From: Gammaproteobacteria bacterium RBG_16_37_9
GTDB lineage: Bacteria; Pseudomonadota; Gammaproteobacteria; UBA9339
Assembly (NCBI GenBank): GCA_001801345.1
Contig: MGXJ01000012.1
Span: 25,893-33,248, forward strand
Direction: 5' to 3'
DNA length: 7,356 nucleotides
The position numbers and the translations under genes were made by a program. Each line of letters begins with the position of its first letter. The stretch's first letter is position 1. Positions 1-5,716 of the stretch are shown piece by piece. The notes beneath the pieces were generated by a model, which was not told where the DNA came from, did no database searches, and saw only the letters and a list, made by a program, of their open reading frames with translations.

Positions 1-1
1 C

Positions 2-544
2 GGTAAAACGACTCTAATGAAAGTATTGTTACGCCTTCTTACTCCATCATCAGGAGATATTTTTGTCGACGGTGTAGATATCAATAAAATGAGCTTGCAC
101 AATTATCGATCGCAAATCGCTGCAGTAATGCAGGATGATACTCTTTTAAGCGGGTCCATCGCCGAAAATATCTGCTTCTTTGACACTAAACCAGATCAAG
201 ACCACATCCACGCCTGCGCCAAGCTTGCTGCCATTCACGAAGATATTATTAATATGCCGATGGCTTATCAATCACTTGTAGGAGATATGGGAACAACTTT
301 ATCTGGCGGACAAAAACAACGGGTTTTACTTGCAAGGGCTCTGTATTCGCAACCTAAAATTTTATTTTTAGACGAAGCCACAAGTCATCTAGATACCCAT
401 AATGAAAGCATAATTAATCATCATGTAAAGCATATCGGCATCACTCGCATCATCGTCGCCCACCGCAAAGAAACCGTGGCAATCGCAGATAGAGTGATAG
501 ACTTGGAAGCTTTGATTAAGGAAAATATGGCTGGGGAAGTTTAG
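2..544 (+). CDS. ABC exporter ATP-binding domain, C-terminal part (5' end outside window)
   Basis: This is the nucleotide-binding half of an ABC transporter that hydrolyses ATP at the inner membrane to drive export. The reading frame is open to the left edge and begins inside the Walker A motif (GKTTL), so the first ATG at 17 is internal and not a start. In order one sees the Q-loop (MQDDTLLSGSIAENI), the signature LSGGQKQR, Walker B ILFLDE, the D-loop (SHLD) and the switch histidine in VAHR, so the ATPase looks complete from Walker A on. The stretch around the Q-loop, with FFD, AAIHEDI and the signature, resembles the peptidase-containing bacteriocin/RTX exporters (CvaB/RaxB type). That assignment is from memory of the family. 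The membrane domain and any C39 peptidase domain would lie upstream, outside the window. It ends in TAG and converges on yicC across a 136-nt spacer. A lipid or multidrug exporter (MsbA type) is the less likely alternative. Confidence 0.85.
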   Translation, partial: GKTTLMKVLLRLLTPSSGDIFVDGVDINKMSLHNYRSQIAAVMQDDTLLSGSIAENICFFDTKPDQDHIHACAKLAAIHEDIINMPMAYQSLVGDMGTTLSGGQKQRVLLARALYSQPKILFLDEATSHLDTHNESIINHHVKHIGITRIIVAHRKETVAIADRVIDLEALIKENMAGEV

Positions 545-639
545 ATGTAAAATCGCAAGTTCATAATGAATTGGCTTACAAGACATCAGATTGTTACAAC
601 ATACAGCAAGATTCTATAGCTTGTCCCATTTACTAAGAG

Positions 640-673
640 ATCCTCGTATCTTCGCTGCGCTTCGTCCGAGGAT
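640..673. repeat. Short hairpin repeat at the yicC 3' end
   Basis: ATCCTCG (640-646) and CGAGGAT (667-673) form a perfect 7-bp stem around a 20-nt loop that contains CTTCGCTGCGCTTCG. The element lies in the convergent spacer between the ABC exporter gene and yicC, seven bases from the yicC stop codon. Its style (GATCCTCG ... CGAGGATGACA) recalls short dispersed palindromes of host-associated bacteria; that is a recollection. There is no T-run on either side, so it is not a classical intrinsic terminator, though it could block 3' exonucleases on either transcript. Confidence 0.5.
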
Positions 674-680
674 GACATGA

Positions 681-1544
681 TCAAACCACATTCTGCACTT
701 GCTCGCGCATCTGTTCAATCAGCACTTTCAATTCTATCGCAGATTGAGTTATTTCAGCATCAATTGACTTTGATGATAGAGTATTTGCTTCTCGATTCAA
801 CTCTTGCATCAAAAAATCTAACCGCTTACCAACCATGTCACCATCATCTATTATCCGCAAAACTTCTTTGGCATGCACCTCTAAACGATCGATCTCTTCG
901 GTTATATCGATTTTTTGCGCAACATAAACCATCTCTTGTTCTAAACGCGACTGGTCTAAACTTGCAACCACATCCTCTAAGCGTTTTATAACTTTCTGTC
1001 GATAATTATTTAATATTTGCGGGATCTTATTTTTTACTTTGCTAACTATATTTAACACTTCTTGTAATTTATCTTGCATTACTTTAGCTAGAGCCAAACC
1101 TTCCCGCTTACGAGTAACAACTAATTCTGCTAAAGATTTTTCAAATAGTTGTAAAACCATATCTTGCGCAAGCCCAGGATCTTCTTCAGCGGTTTGTAAA
1201 ACCTGGGGCCAAGATAAAATTCTCATCGGATCAATAGTTGACATAGGTAAATAAGTTTTTATCTCACTAACTGCATCTACTAATTTTTTAACTAACTCTT
1301 TATTTAATACAAGATTTGACTCGCCTTGTTCGCCGTGGTCAAATCGAAGACTGCATTCAACGCGCCCTCGATGCAGCTGCTTCTGCAACTGCAGCCTAAT
1401 ATTAGCTTCAACTTGACGAAAAGCTTCAGGCATTTTTAATGCACAATCAAAATAACGGTGATTGACAACGCGAATCTCCCAAGTTGCCATCCCCCAATCA
1501 CCTTGATCCGATAATCTTGCAAATGTAGTCATGCTTTGAATCAT
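681..1544 (-). CDS. yicC: YicC family endoribonuclease
   Basis: This is a full-length YicC protein (287 aa, the usual size of the family). E. coli YicC and Bacillus YloC belong to a recently recognised endoribonuclease family; E. coli YicC has been linked to decay of the small RNA RyhB. The N-terminal domain (about 1-155) starts MIQSMTTFAR and has the family's VNHRYFD (27-33) and HRGRVECSLRF (58-68). The C-terminal DUF1732 domain (about 200-287) shows DITEEIDRLEVH (213-224) and the hallmark GKRLDFLMQELNRE (239-252) followed by NTLSSK. Residues about 155-225 are rich in charged heptad-like sequence and probably helical. The ATG is supported by AAGAGGT (complement of 1552-1558), seven bases upstream. 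The gene diverges from rph, as in E. coli, but its upstream region is filled by a 181-bp palindrome whose arm begins directly behind the ribosome binding site. The protein ends NVV just before a hairpin repeat. Confidence 0.95.
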   Translation of the reverse strand: MIQSMTTFARLSDQGDWGMATWEIRVVNHRYFDCALKMPEAFRQVEANIRLQLQKQLHRGRVECSLRFDHGEQGESNLVLNKELVKKLVDAVSEIKTYLPMSTIDPMRILSWPQVLQTAEEDPGLAQDMVLQLFEKSLAELVVTRKREGLALAKVMQDKLQEVLNIVSKVKNKIPQILNNYRQKVIKRLEDVVASLDQSRLEQEMVYVAQKIDITEEIDRLEVHAKEVLRIIDDGDMVGKRLDFLMQELNREANTLSSKSIDAEITQSAIELKVLIEQMREQVQNVV

Positions 1545-1558
1545 ATTTTATACCTCTT

Positions 1559-1739
1559 AACCTAAAAAGAGCAGTTGAAATCTACTGCAAGCGTTTAATA
1601 TAATGAATCTAGTAATTTTTTTTGAAAATTTTTTCTCACCGTAGTAGTAACTACTGCCTCGAAAAAATTTTCAAAATAAAATCCCTATCTTCAATATCTT
1701 AAACGCTTTCGCTACGATTTCAACTGCTCTTTTTAGGTT
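1559..1739. repeat. 181-bp imperfect palindrome (MITE-like) between yicC and rph
   Basis: The outer arms 1559-1582 and 1716-1739 are perfect inverted copies over 24 bp (left end AACCTAAAAAGAGCAGTTG). Inside them AAGCGTTTAA (1589-1598) pairs with TTAAACGCTT (1699-1708), 1620-1635 pairs perfectly with 1661-1676 over 16 bp, and the centre is a small stem AGTAG/CTACT (1643-1647/1651-1655) around TAA. The element can therefore extrude or fold as one long rod. It has no coding capacity, so it resembles a palindromic MITE; no clear target-site duplication is visible. It occupies most of the 331-nt yicC/rph spacer and touches the yicC ribosome binding site, so it must affect or supply yicC's promoter. 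A weak minus-strand candidate (TTCAAA, 18 nt, TATATT) lies within its left half. Confidence 0.85.
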
Positions 1740-1813
1740 TAAAAAAATTAACGTTAACTGCCCTAGTTATACTAACAATATTTAGTATATAAATAATAAA
1801 ATAGCAATAAAAA

Positions 1814-1842
1814 TTGTAACTATTATTCATATAAATCATAAT
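1814..1842 (+). promoter_or_regulatory. Candidate sigma70 promoter for rph
   Basis: TTGTAA (1814-1819) and CATAAT (1837-1842) are 17 nt apart and match the -35 and -10 consensus at 4 and 5 of 6 positions. Transcription would start near 1849, leaving a leader of about 27 nt that holds the GGAGA ribosome binding site (1865-1869). The flanking DNA is very AT-rich, so chance matches are likely. A second candidate -10, TATACT (1768-1773), lacks a well-placed -35. Confidence 0.4.
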
Positions 1843-1875
1843 AGAAGCAACAATGGTTTCACTTGGAGAAAATTT

Positions 1876-2598
1876 ATGCGCCTTAACAATCGTGGTTTTA
1901 ACGAATTACGCCAAATCAACATCACTCGCAATTACAATAAACATGCGGAAGGTTCGGCATTAATAGAGTTTGGCGACACCAAAGTTATCTGCACAGCCTC
2001 TGTGATAAGTGGCGTCCCAAAATTTCTCAAAGATAGCAATCAGGGTTGGTTAACTGCTGAATATGGGATGCTGCCTCGCTCTACTCACACCCGCATGGAT
2101 CGCGAAGCAACCCGCGGCAAACAAGCAGGCCGCACCCAAGAAATACAACGCCTTATTGGACGCTCTCTTCGTTCTATAACTGATCTTAAGGCAATAGGTG
2201 AAAATACTATAACCATAGATTGCGATGTGATTCAAGCCGATGGCGGCACCCGCACTGCCGCTATAACAGGTAGTTGTATTGCTCTGACTGATGCTATTGC
2301 TTACCTCCGACAAAAACTTAAATTAAAGACAAATCCGTTAAAGCAACTAGTCGCCGCAGTTTCTGTAGGTATCTGGAAAAGTAATTTGATAATTGATTTG
2401 GATTATGACGAGGATTCAAATGCTGATACCGATATGAATGTTGTCATGACTGAAGATGGAAATTTTATTGAAATTCAAGGCACGGCAGAACGTGGCACCT
2501 TTAATCAGCATGAATTAAACTCGATGCTCGATCTTGCAAAAATTGGTTTGAAACATCTGTTTGAAAAGCAGAGAGCAAGTCTTGGCGACCTGCTGTAG
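1876..2598 (+). CDS. rph: Ribonuclease PH
   Basis: RNase PH is a phosphorolytic 3'-5' exoribonuclease that trims the 3' ends of tRNA precursors and other RNAs, using phosphate and releasing nucleoside diphosphates. It acts in the cytoplasm as a hexamer of dimers. The protein is 240 aa, against a usual length of about 238, and appears intact. Visible hallmarks are ITRNYNKHAEGS (16-27), GWLTAEYGMLPRSTHTR (57-73), GKQAGRTQEIQRLIGRSLR (81-99) with the phosphate-site Arg86, CDVIQADGGTRTA (116-128) with Arg126 in the second phosphate loop, and the acidic active-site stretch DYDEDSNADTDMN (176-188). The ATG is supported by GGAGA seven to eleven bases upstream. It is divergent from yicC, as in E. coli, but no pyrE follows; an orphan gene converges on it instead. 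A copy of the upstream palindrome's tip begins six bases after the stop. Confidence 0.97.
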   Translation: MRLNNRGFNELRQINITRNYNKHAEGSALIEFGDTKVICTASVISGVPKFLKDSNQGWLTAEYGMLPRSTHTRMDREATRGKQAGRTQEIQRLIGRSLRSITDLKAIGENTITIDCDVIQADGGTRTAAITGSCIALTDAIAYLRQKLKLKTNPLKQLVAAVSVGIWKSNLIIDLDYDEDSNADTDMNVVMTEDGNFIEIQGTAERGTFNQHELNSMLDLAKIGLKHLFEKQRASLGDLL

Positions 2599-2603
2599 GT
2601 TTT

Positions 2604-2630
2604 AACTGCTCTTTTTAAGTTTTAAAACTT
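2604..2630. repeat. Solo tip of the yicC/rph palindrome plus a 14-nt palindrome
   Basis: AACTGCTCTTTTTAAGTTT (2604-2622) matches the right outer end of the large palindrome (1722-1740) at 18 of 19 positions in the same orientation. It overlaps a perfect 14-nt palindrome, AAGTTTTAAAACTT (2617-2630). The copy begins six bases after the rph stop, so rph is bracketed by two direct copies of the repeat end. It may be a decayed element or the 3' end of a repeat family. The palindrome is too AT-rich and too tight to be a convincing terminator. Confidence 0.6.
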
Positions 2631-2648
2631 CTGAATTTAGGATTATTA

Positions 2649-2670
2649 TTAAGCATGCCTTTGCACTTAA
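2649..2670. terminator. Weak hairpin between convergent rph and the orphan gene
   Basis: TTAAG (2649-2653) pairs with CTTAA (2666-2670) and TGC (2656-2658) pairs with GCA (2663-2665), with a two-base CA bulge and a four-base loop. It lies in the 81-nt convergent spacer and could serve both genes. On the minus strand it is followed by an AT-rich TAATAATAAT run instead of a true U-tract, so this is only a candidate terminator. Confidence 0.25.
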
Positions 2671-2679
2671 ACAACATTG

Positions 2680-3840
2680 CTAAGGCTTTGGTCCAGGAGA
2701 TTCAGGTTCAGGTTTAGGTTCTTTCCCCGACGATTTAACCTGCTGCTTTTTTCGTTCTTGTAAAAAAAGGATACTTAAGGAATCTGCTTTATTCTTTTCT
2801 TTCCGTACAATTTCTTTCTGCTCATCCCCTGTTTTAACTCCTACCCTATCAGGAGAATCGATAACTCCTTTTACCATTGTTGCTAGCTTAGCACTTGTTA
2901 TGTCTTCTAGTTTTGCGCCAGGGTTCTCATTTAAGTATTTGTGCATCACAGCAATTAATTTCCGCTGATCCCTATCGTCCAGAGTTATGCCTCCTTTTTC
3001 CTTGCTCTTCTTATCTGCTTCTAAATACTGAACAAAATTGCCAACAAATTGCGCCGCCTCAAATAATCTTTCCGTGTAATCACTATGATGTTCTAAAGTA
3101 ACCCTTTCTGCAGTGCATTGAATTTTTCCAGTAGAGTCAGAAGAAAGTTTATATACACTTTCTAAAACCATCAGGGGATCCCCTTCAGCTATAGGTTTTT
3201 CAGGATCAGGATCAGGATCAGAATCTGCATCTGGATCATCCAAACTTGAAGATCTTAGAGCCTTAACAGTAAGTGTTTCCCTCATGACAATTTCATTACC
3301 ATGAACAACAATATCAAACCCTGGAACAACATCTTTACTATGACTCCCTCCCACTATAACCCCCAATCTACTTCCTATTTTAAATAAAGAGGTTTGCAGC
3401 ATATGTAGATAACCACCCTGATGCATATATTTAGTCAAATTATCTAACATTGCTTTCTTTTTTTCGTCCATTGCTGTCTTTTTTTCGTCCTGAATTCCTA
3501 GCAAATATTTTTTCCAAATTCCCTCTAGTTCTCCTACAGTCACCTCTCTTACGACAGTTTCTCCTTTTCCATTAATCTTTATATATCCTTCATTAATAAA
3601 AATTTGTTCCAATGAAATACCACCAATGAAAATCTGTTTTCTATCCCTATTCCAATCTTTCAAACACTGAGTTATATCTGCTGATTTATTTTCACTAGGG
3701 TCGATTAGATCGTTCCATATCTGAGTCTTAGGAGTCTCAAGAGTCTTAGGACGCTTTTGGGCTGGACTTTCGACTAGCAGTTGCTCTTTGTCTTTGGCTG
3801 CTTGCTTTCCTCTTCCAATCCTTTTAAAAAAACTAATCAT
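2680..3840 (-). CDS. Orphan charged low-complexity protein, possible secreted effector
   Basis: I do not recognise this 386-aa protein. It is hydrophilic and rich in Lys, Glu and Asp, with no signal peptide or membrane segment. Visible parts are a basic N-terminus (MISFFKRIGRGKQ); a 7-residue tandem repeat, DEKKTAM-DEKKKAM (118-131), in a probable helix; a core of about 135-200 with mixed hydrophobic pattern (HMLQTSLFKIGSRLGVIVGG); an acidic DDPDADSDPDPDPEKP linker (201-216); a probable helical region (about 245-365); and a Pro/Glu/Lys tail (370-386). The ATG is well supported by AGGAGA five bases upstream. It starts 24 nt after the amrS stop on the same strand, so the two probably share a transcript. 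The modular, disordered, repeat-bearing make-up would suit a secreted effector of a host-associated bacterium, but no effector domain is visible. A partner of the neighbouring radical SAM enzyme is a second, equally unproven idea. Confidence 0.8.
   Translation of the reverse strand: MISFFKRIGRGKQAAKDKEQLLVESPAQKRPKTLETPKTQIWNDLIDPSENKSADITQCLKDWNRDRKQIFIGGISLEQIFINEGYIKINGKGETVVREVTVGELEGIWKKYLLGIQDEKKTAMDEKKKAMLDNLTKYMHQGGYLHMLQTSLFKIGSRLGVIVGGSHSKDVVPGFDIVVHGNEIVMRETLTVKALRSSSLDDPDADSDPDPDPEKPIAEGDPLMVLESVYKLSSDSTGKIQCTAERVTLEHHSDYTERLFEAAQFVGNFVQYLEADKKSKEKGGITLDDRDQRKLIAVMHKYLNENPGAKLEDITSAKLATMVKGVIDSPDRVGVKTGDEQKEIVRKEKNKADSLSILFLQERKKQQVKSSGKEPKPEPESPGPKP
3202..3237. repeat. Hexanucleotide microsatellite encoding the Asp-Pro run
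   Basis: Three perfect AGGATC units (3202-3219) are followed by three degenerate ones, AGAATC, TGCATC and TGGATC. On the coding (minus) strand each unit encodes two residues, giving the DP/DS/DA dipeptides around residues 201-213 of the orphan protein. A six-base unit can gain or lose copies without shifting the frame, so linker length may vary between strains. Confidence 0.75.
3449..3490. repeat. Tandem 21-bp duplication in the orphan gene
   Basis: Two adjacent 21-bp units (3449-3469 and 3470-3490) differ at one base (T or G at the seventh position). They encode the consecutive heptads DEKKTAM and DEKKKAM (residues 118-131). The near-identity at DNA level indicates a recent duplication. Seven residues is also a coiled-coil repeat length, so the duplication would extend a charged helix by two turns without breaking its register. 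Confidence 0.85.
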
Positions 3841-3864
3841 TATAATCTCCTGTCATTTTAAAAA

Positions 3865-4887
3865 TTAAAACACCCCATCACACTTAGTGTGACAAAACTT
3901 GCAATTACCACCGTCGTCTAAGTGATATTCGGCAATCTCATAATTATCACGTGCAATTATGCAATTTTTACAATTGTAACAAAAAGTTTTAGCGCCCTCG
4001 GGATGATAGACATTGCCAGTATAAACATAACGCAGGCCATTTTTCATCGTGATATCTCGCGCTTGGATCAAAGTTTCTAGTGGGGTGCTTGGTTTATCCA
4101 ACATCTTCCAATCCGGATGAAAAGCGGTATAATGCACTGGAACATCTATGCCTATATTTTCCTTAATCCAAGTTGATTGTTTCTCTATTTCAGCAGCAGA
4201 ATCATTTTCATCTGGGATCAAAAGACTAACAATCTCAAACCAAACATTAGTATATTTTTTTAAATATATTAAAGTTTCAAGCACTGGCTGCAAATGAGAT
4301 CCTGTTATATCTTTATAAAATCTCTCAGTAAACCCTTTAAGACCAACAGTTGCCGCGTCCATATAAGAAAAAAATTCTTTACGCGGCTCATCACAAATAT
4401 AACCATTAGTAACCGCTACAGTTTTTAGCCCTAATTTATGACATTCTTTAGCGACATCAATTGCATACTCCATAAAAATAATCGGCTCATTATAAGTAAA
4501 AGCAACGCTTTTACAGCCGTATTCTTTGGCAATTTTAGCAATGTTTTCTGGCGTAGCGTTTTTATTTAATATATCAGTTTCACGAGCCTTACTGATATCC
4601 CAATTTTGACAAAACTTACAAAGCAAATTACATCCAGCAGTGCCAAAAGAATATGCTTTTGATCCTGGCAAAAAATTATTCAGGGGCTTTTTTTCTATGG
4701 GATCGATAGCAAGACCGCTAGATCTGCTATGAGTGGTTAATACAATTTGATCATTGGCCCGCATTCTCACAAAACAAATGCCGCGCTGCCCTTCATTTAG
4801 CTTACAAGCTTGTGGACAAAGATCGCACTGGATCCTTCCATTTTCTAGTTTATGCCAATACTTTGTTGGATGAAATTGTGGTAACAT
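3865..4887 (-). CDS. amrS: AmmeMemoRadiSam system radical SAM enzyme
   Basis: This is a pyruvate formate-lyase activase-like radical SAM enzyme (340 aa) that should bind a [4Fe-4S] cluster and cleave S-adenosylmethionine. The reaction and substrate of this family are not known to me. The radical SAM motif CNLLCKFC gives Cys86, Cys90 and Cys93, preceded by FGTAG. The family's FTYNEP lies at 130-135 and VTNGY at 159-163. A cysteine cluster precedes the barrel (Cys21, 24, 28, 38; CDLCPQAC). Two more follow it: CYNCKNC (303-309) and CKFCHTKC (329-336), where a zinc-ribbon-like tail is usual. I choose ATG 4885-4887 because AGGTGAT just upstream pairs with the 16S 3' end; a GTG two codons earlier (4891-4893) lies inside that site. 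It is divergent from amrB (28 nt apart), its partner in the three-gene set, and probably co-transcribed with the orphan gene downstream. Confidence 0.93.
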   Translation of the reverse strand: MLPQFHPTKYWHKLENGRIQCDLCPQACKLNEGQRGICFVRMRANDQIVLTTHSRSSGLAIDPIEKKPLNNFLPGSKAYSFGTAGCNLLCKFCQNWDISKARETDILNKNATPENIAKIAKEYGCKSVAFTYNEPIIFMEYAIDVAKECHKLGLKTVAVTNGYICDEPRKEFFSYMDAATVGLKGFTERFYKDITGSHLQPVLETLIYLKKYTNVWFEIVSLLIPDENDSAAEIEKQSTWIKENIGIDVPVHYTAFHPDWKMLDKPSTPLETLIQARDITMKNGLRYVYTGNVYHPEGAKTFCYNCKNCIIARDNYEIAEYHLDDGGNCKFCHTKCDGVF

Positions 4888-4890
4888 AAT
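4863..4890 (+). promoter_or_regulatory. Candidate amrB promoter overlapping the amrS start
   Basis: TTGTTG (4863-4868) and CATAAT (4885-4890) are 16 nt apart and match the consensus at 3 and 5 of 6 positions. Transcription would start near 4897, just ahead of the amrB ribosome binding site AGGAG (4903-4907). The first three bases of the -10 (4885-4887) are the complement of the amrS start codon. With only 28 nt between the genes, the promoter has to reach into amrS, which supports this position. Confidence 0.35.
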
Positions 4891-4896
4891 CACCTA
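4891..4896 (-). promoter_or_regulatory. Ribosome binding site deciding the amrS start
   Basis: On the minus strand the sequence reads TAGGTGATTATG. AGGTGAT is complementary to the AUCACCU at the 3' end of 16S rRNA, placing the start at the ATG of 4885-4887. The upstream in-frame GTG is part of this site and has no Shine-Dalgarno sequence of its own. Confidence 0.5.
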
Positions 4897-4915
4897 ATAG
4901 ACAGGAGTTTTATCT

Positions 4916-4944
4916 ATGATAATCTACCCCAATGTCGCCGGCAA
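4916..4944 (-). promoter_or_regulatory. Candidate amrS promoter overlapping the amrB start
   Basis: On the minus strand TTGCCG (4944-4939) and TATCAT (4921-4916) are separated by 17 nt and match the consensus at 4 and 5 of 6 positions. Transcription would start near 4909, about 21 nt before the amrS ATG. The -10 covers the amrB start codon (4916-4918), mirroring the amrB candidate, which covers the amrS start codon. Confidence 0.35.
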
Positions 4945-5698
4945 GTTTTATCCAGATAATCCCGCAGTTTTGCGTCAAGATATTTTAAATATGCTGGATA
5001 ATGCTGCTGACAAAGCAAATTTACCGCTACCAAAAGCTATTATTGCGCCACACGCTGGATATATTTATTCAGGCCAAGTAGCAGCTTCAGCATATGTCTG
5101 CCTTGCAAAAGCTAAAAACCAAATCAAGCGCGTAGTATTATTTGCCCCAGCTCATCAATATCCAGTAGATGGCATTGCAACAACTAATGCTAAATCTTAT
5201 CTTACCCCGCTTGGTCAAATTGCAATTGATCAAGAAACCATATCCAGCCTTTCGTTTCCCTATTTAAATGTAATTGAAGAAGCTTTTAGTTCTGAACATG
5301 CGGTTGAAGTGCATTTACCATTTTTGCAATTAACTTTAGGAAGTTTTTTGCTAGTGCCGCTATTAGTCGGCTCAGCTGCAGTTAGTGAAGTAGAAAATAT
5401 CCTAGAAGAATTATGGGGCGGACCTGAAACTCTAGTTGTTATTAGTTCTGATTTAAGCCATTATCACCCTTATAAATTAGCTAAAAGCTGGGATAAAGAC
5501 ACCGCAGATGCAATTATCGCATTAAATCCTGATGGGTTATCTTATGAGCATGCTTGTGGTGCAACAGGTATCAAGGCATTACTGGGCGTAGCAGCCAAGA
5601 AAAAGATGCATGTTTTGCAACTAGATTTACGCAACTCAGGGGATACCGCAGGATCTAAAGATAATGTGGTTGGTTACGGGGCATTTCATTTTGGGTAA
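4916..5698 (+). CDS. amrB: AmmeMemoRadiSam system protein B (MEMO1-like)
   Basis: This 260-aa protein belongs to the Memo family, relatives of extradiol dioxygenases and of human MEMO1, which binds iron or copper. Its role in bacteria is not established. The fold's marker sequences are all present: AGKFYP near the N-terminus (8-13), APHAGYIYSGQVAASAY (44-60), FAPAH (76-80), EHAVEVHLPFLQ (127-138), SSDLSHYHPY (177-186), CGATGI (214-219) and the terminal SGDT ... VVGYGAFHF. His46, His80, His182 and Cys214 correspond to the metal-site residues His49, His81, His192 and Cys244 of human MEMO1 (alignment by eye), so the site looks intact. The ATG is supported by AGGAG with an 8-nt spacer. It is divergent from amrS and followed after 123 nt, including a large hairpin repeat, by amrA on the same strand. 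Confidence 0.95.
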   Translation: MIIYPNVAGKFYPDNPAVLRQDILNMLDNAADKANLPLPKAIIAPHAGYIYSGQVAASAYVCLAKAKNQIKRVVLFAPAHQYPVDGIATTNAKSYLTPLGQIAIDQETISSLSFPYLNVIEEAFSSEHAVEVHLPFLQLTLGSFLLVPLLVGSAAVSEVENILEELWGGPETLVVISSDLSHYHPYKLAKSWDKDTADAIIALNPDGLSYEHACGATGIKALLGVAAKKKMHVLQLDLRNSGDTAGSKDNVVGYGAFHFG

Positions 5699-5716
5699 AC
5701 ATGATGAATTATAAAG

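Noticed and set aside
389..586. Minus-strand open frame of 65 codons
   Set aside because: It runs antisense through the ABC ATPase Walker B and switch region, lacks a recognisable family and is best explained as a shadow.
545..639. Possible small gene or RNA in the exporter/yicC spacer
   Set aside because: No open frame with a ribosome binding site, promoter or stable structure could be supported in this 95-nt stretch.
677..1254. Plus-strand open frames opposite yicC
   Set aside because: They are antisense to strongly conserved YicC motifs and have no ribosome binding site or recognisable product.
2050..2313. Minus-strand open frame inside rph
   Set aside because: It is antisense to the conserved RNase PH core, so conservation belongs to the other strand.
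2895..3101. Plus-strand open frame opposite the orphan gene
   Set aside because: The minus-strand frame is much longer, has a strong AGGAGA site and in-frame repeats; this one has no supporting signal.
4888..4893. GTG at 4891-4893 as the amrS start
   Set aside because: It is part of the AGGTGAT ribosome binding site for the ATG two codons downstream and has no upstream site of its own; it remains a minor alternative.
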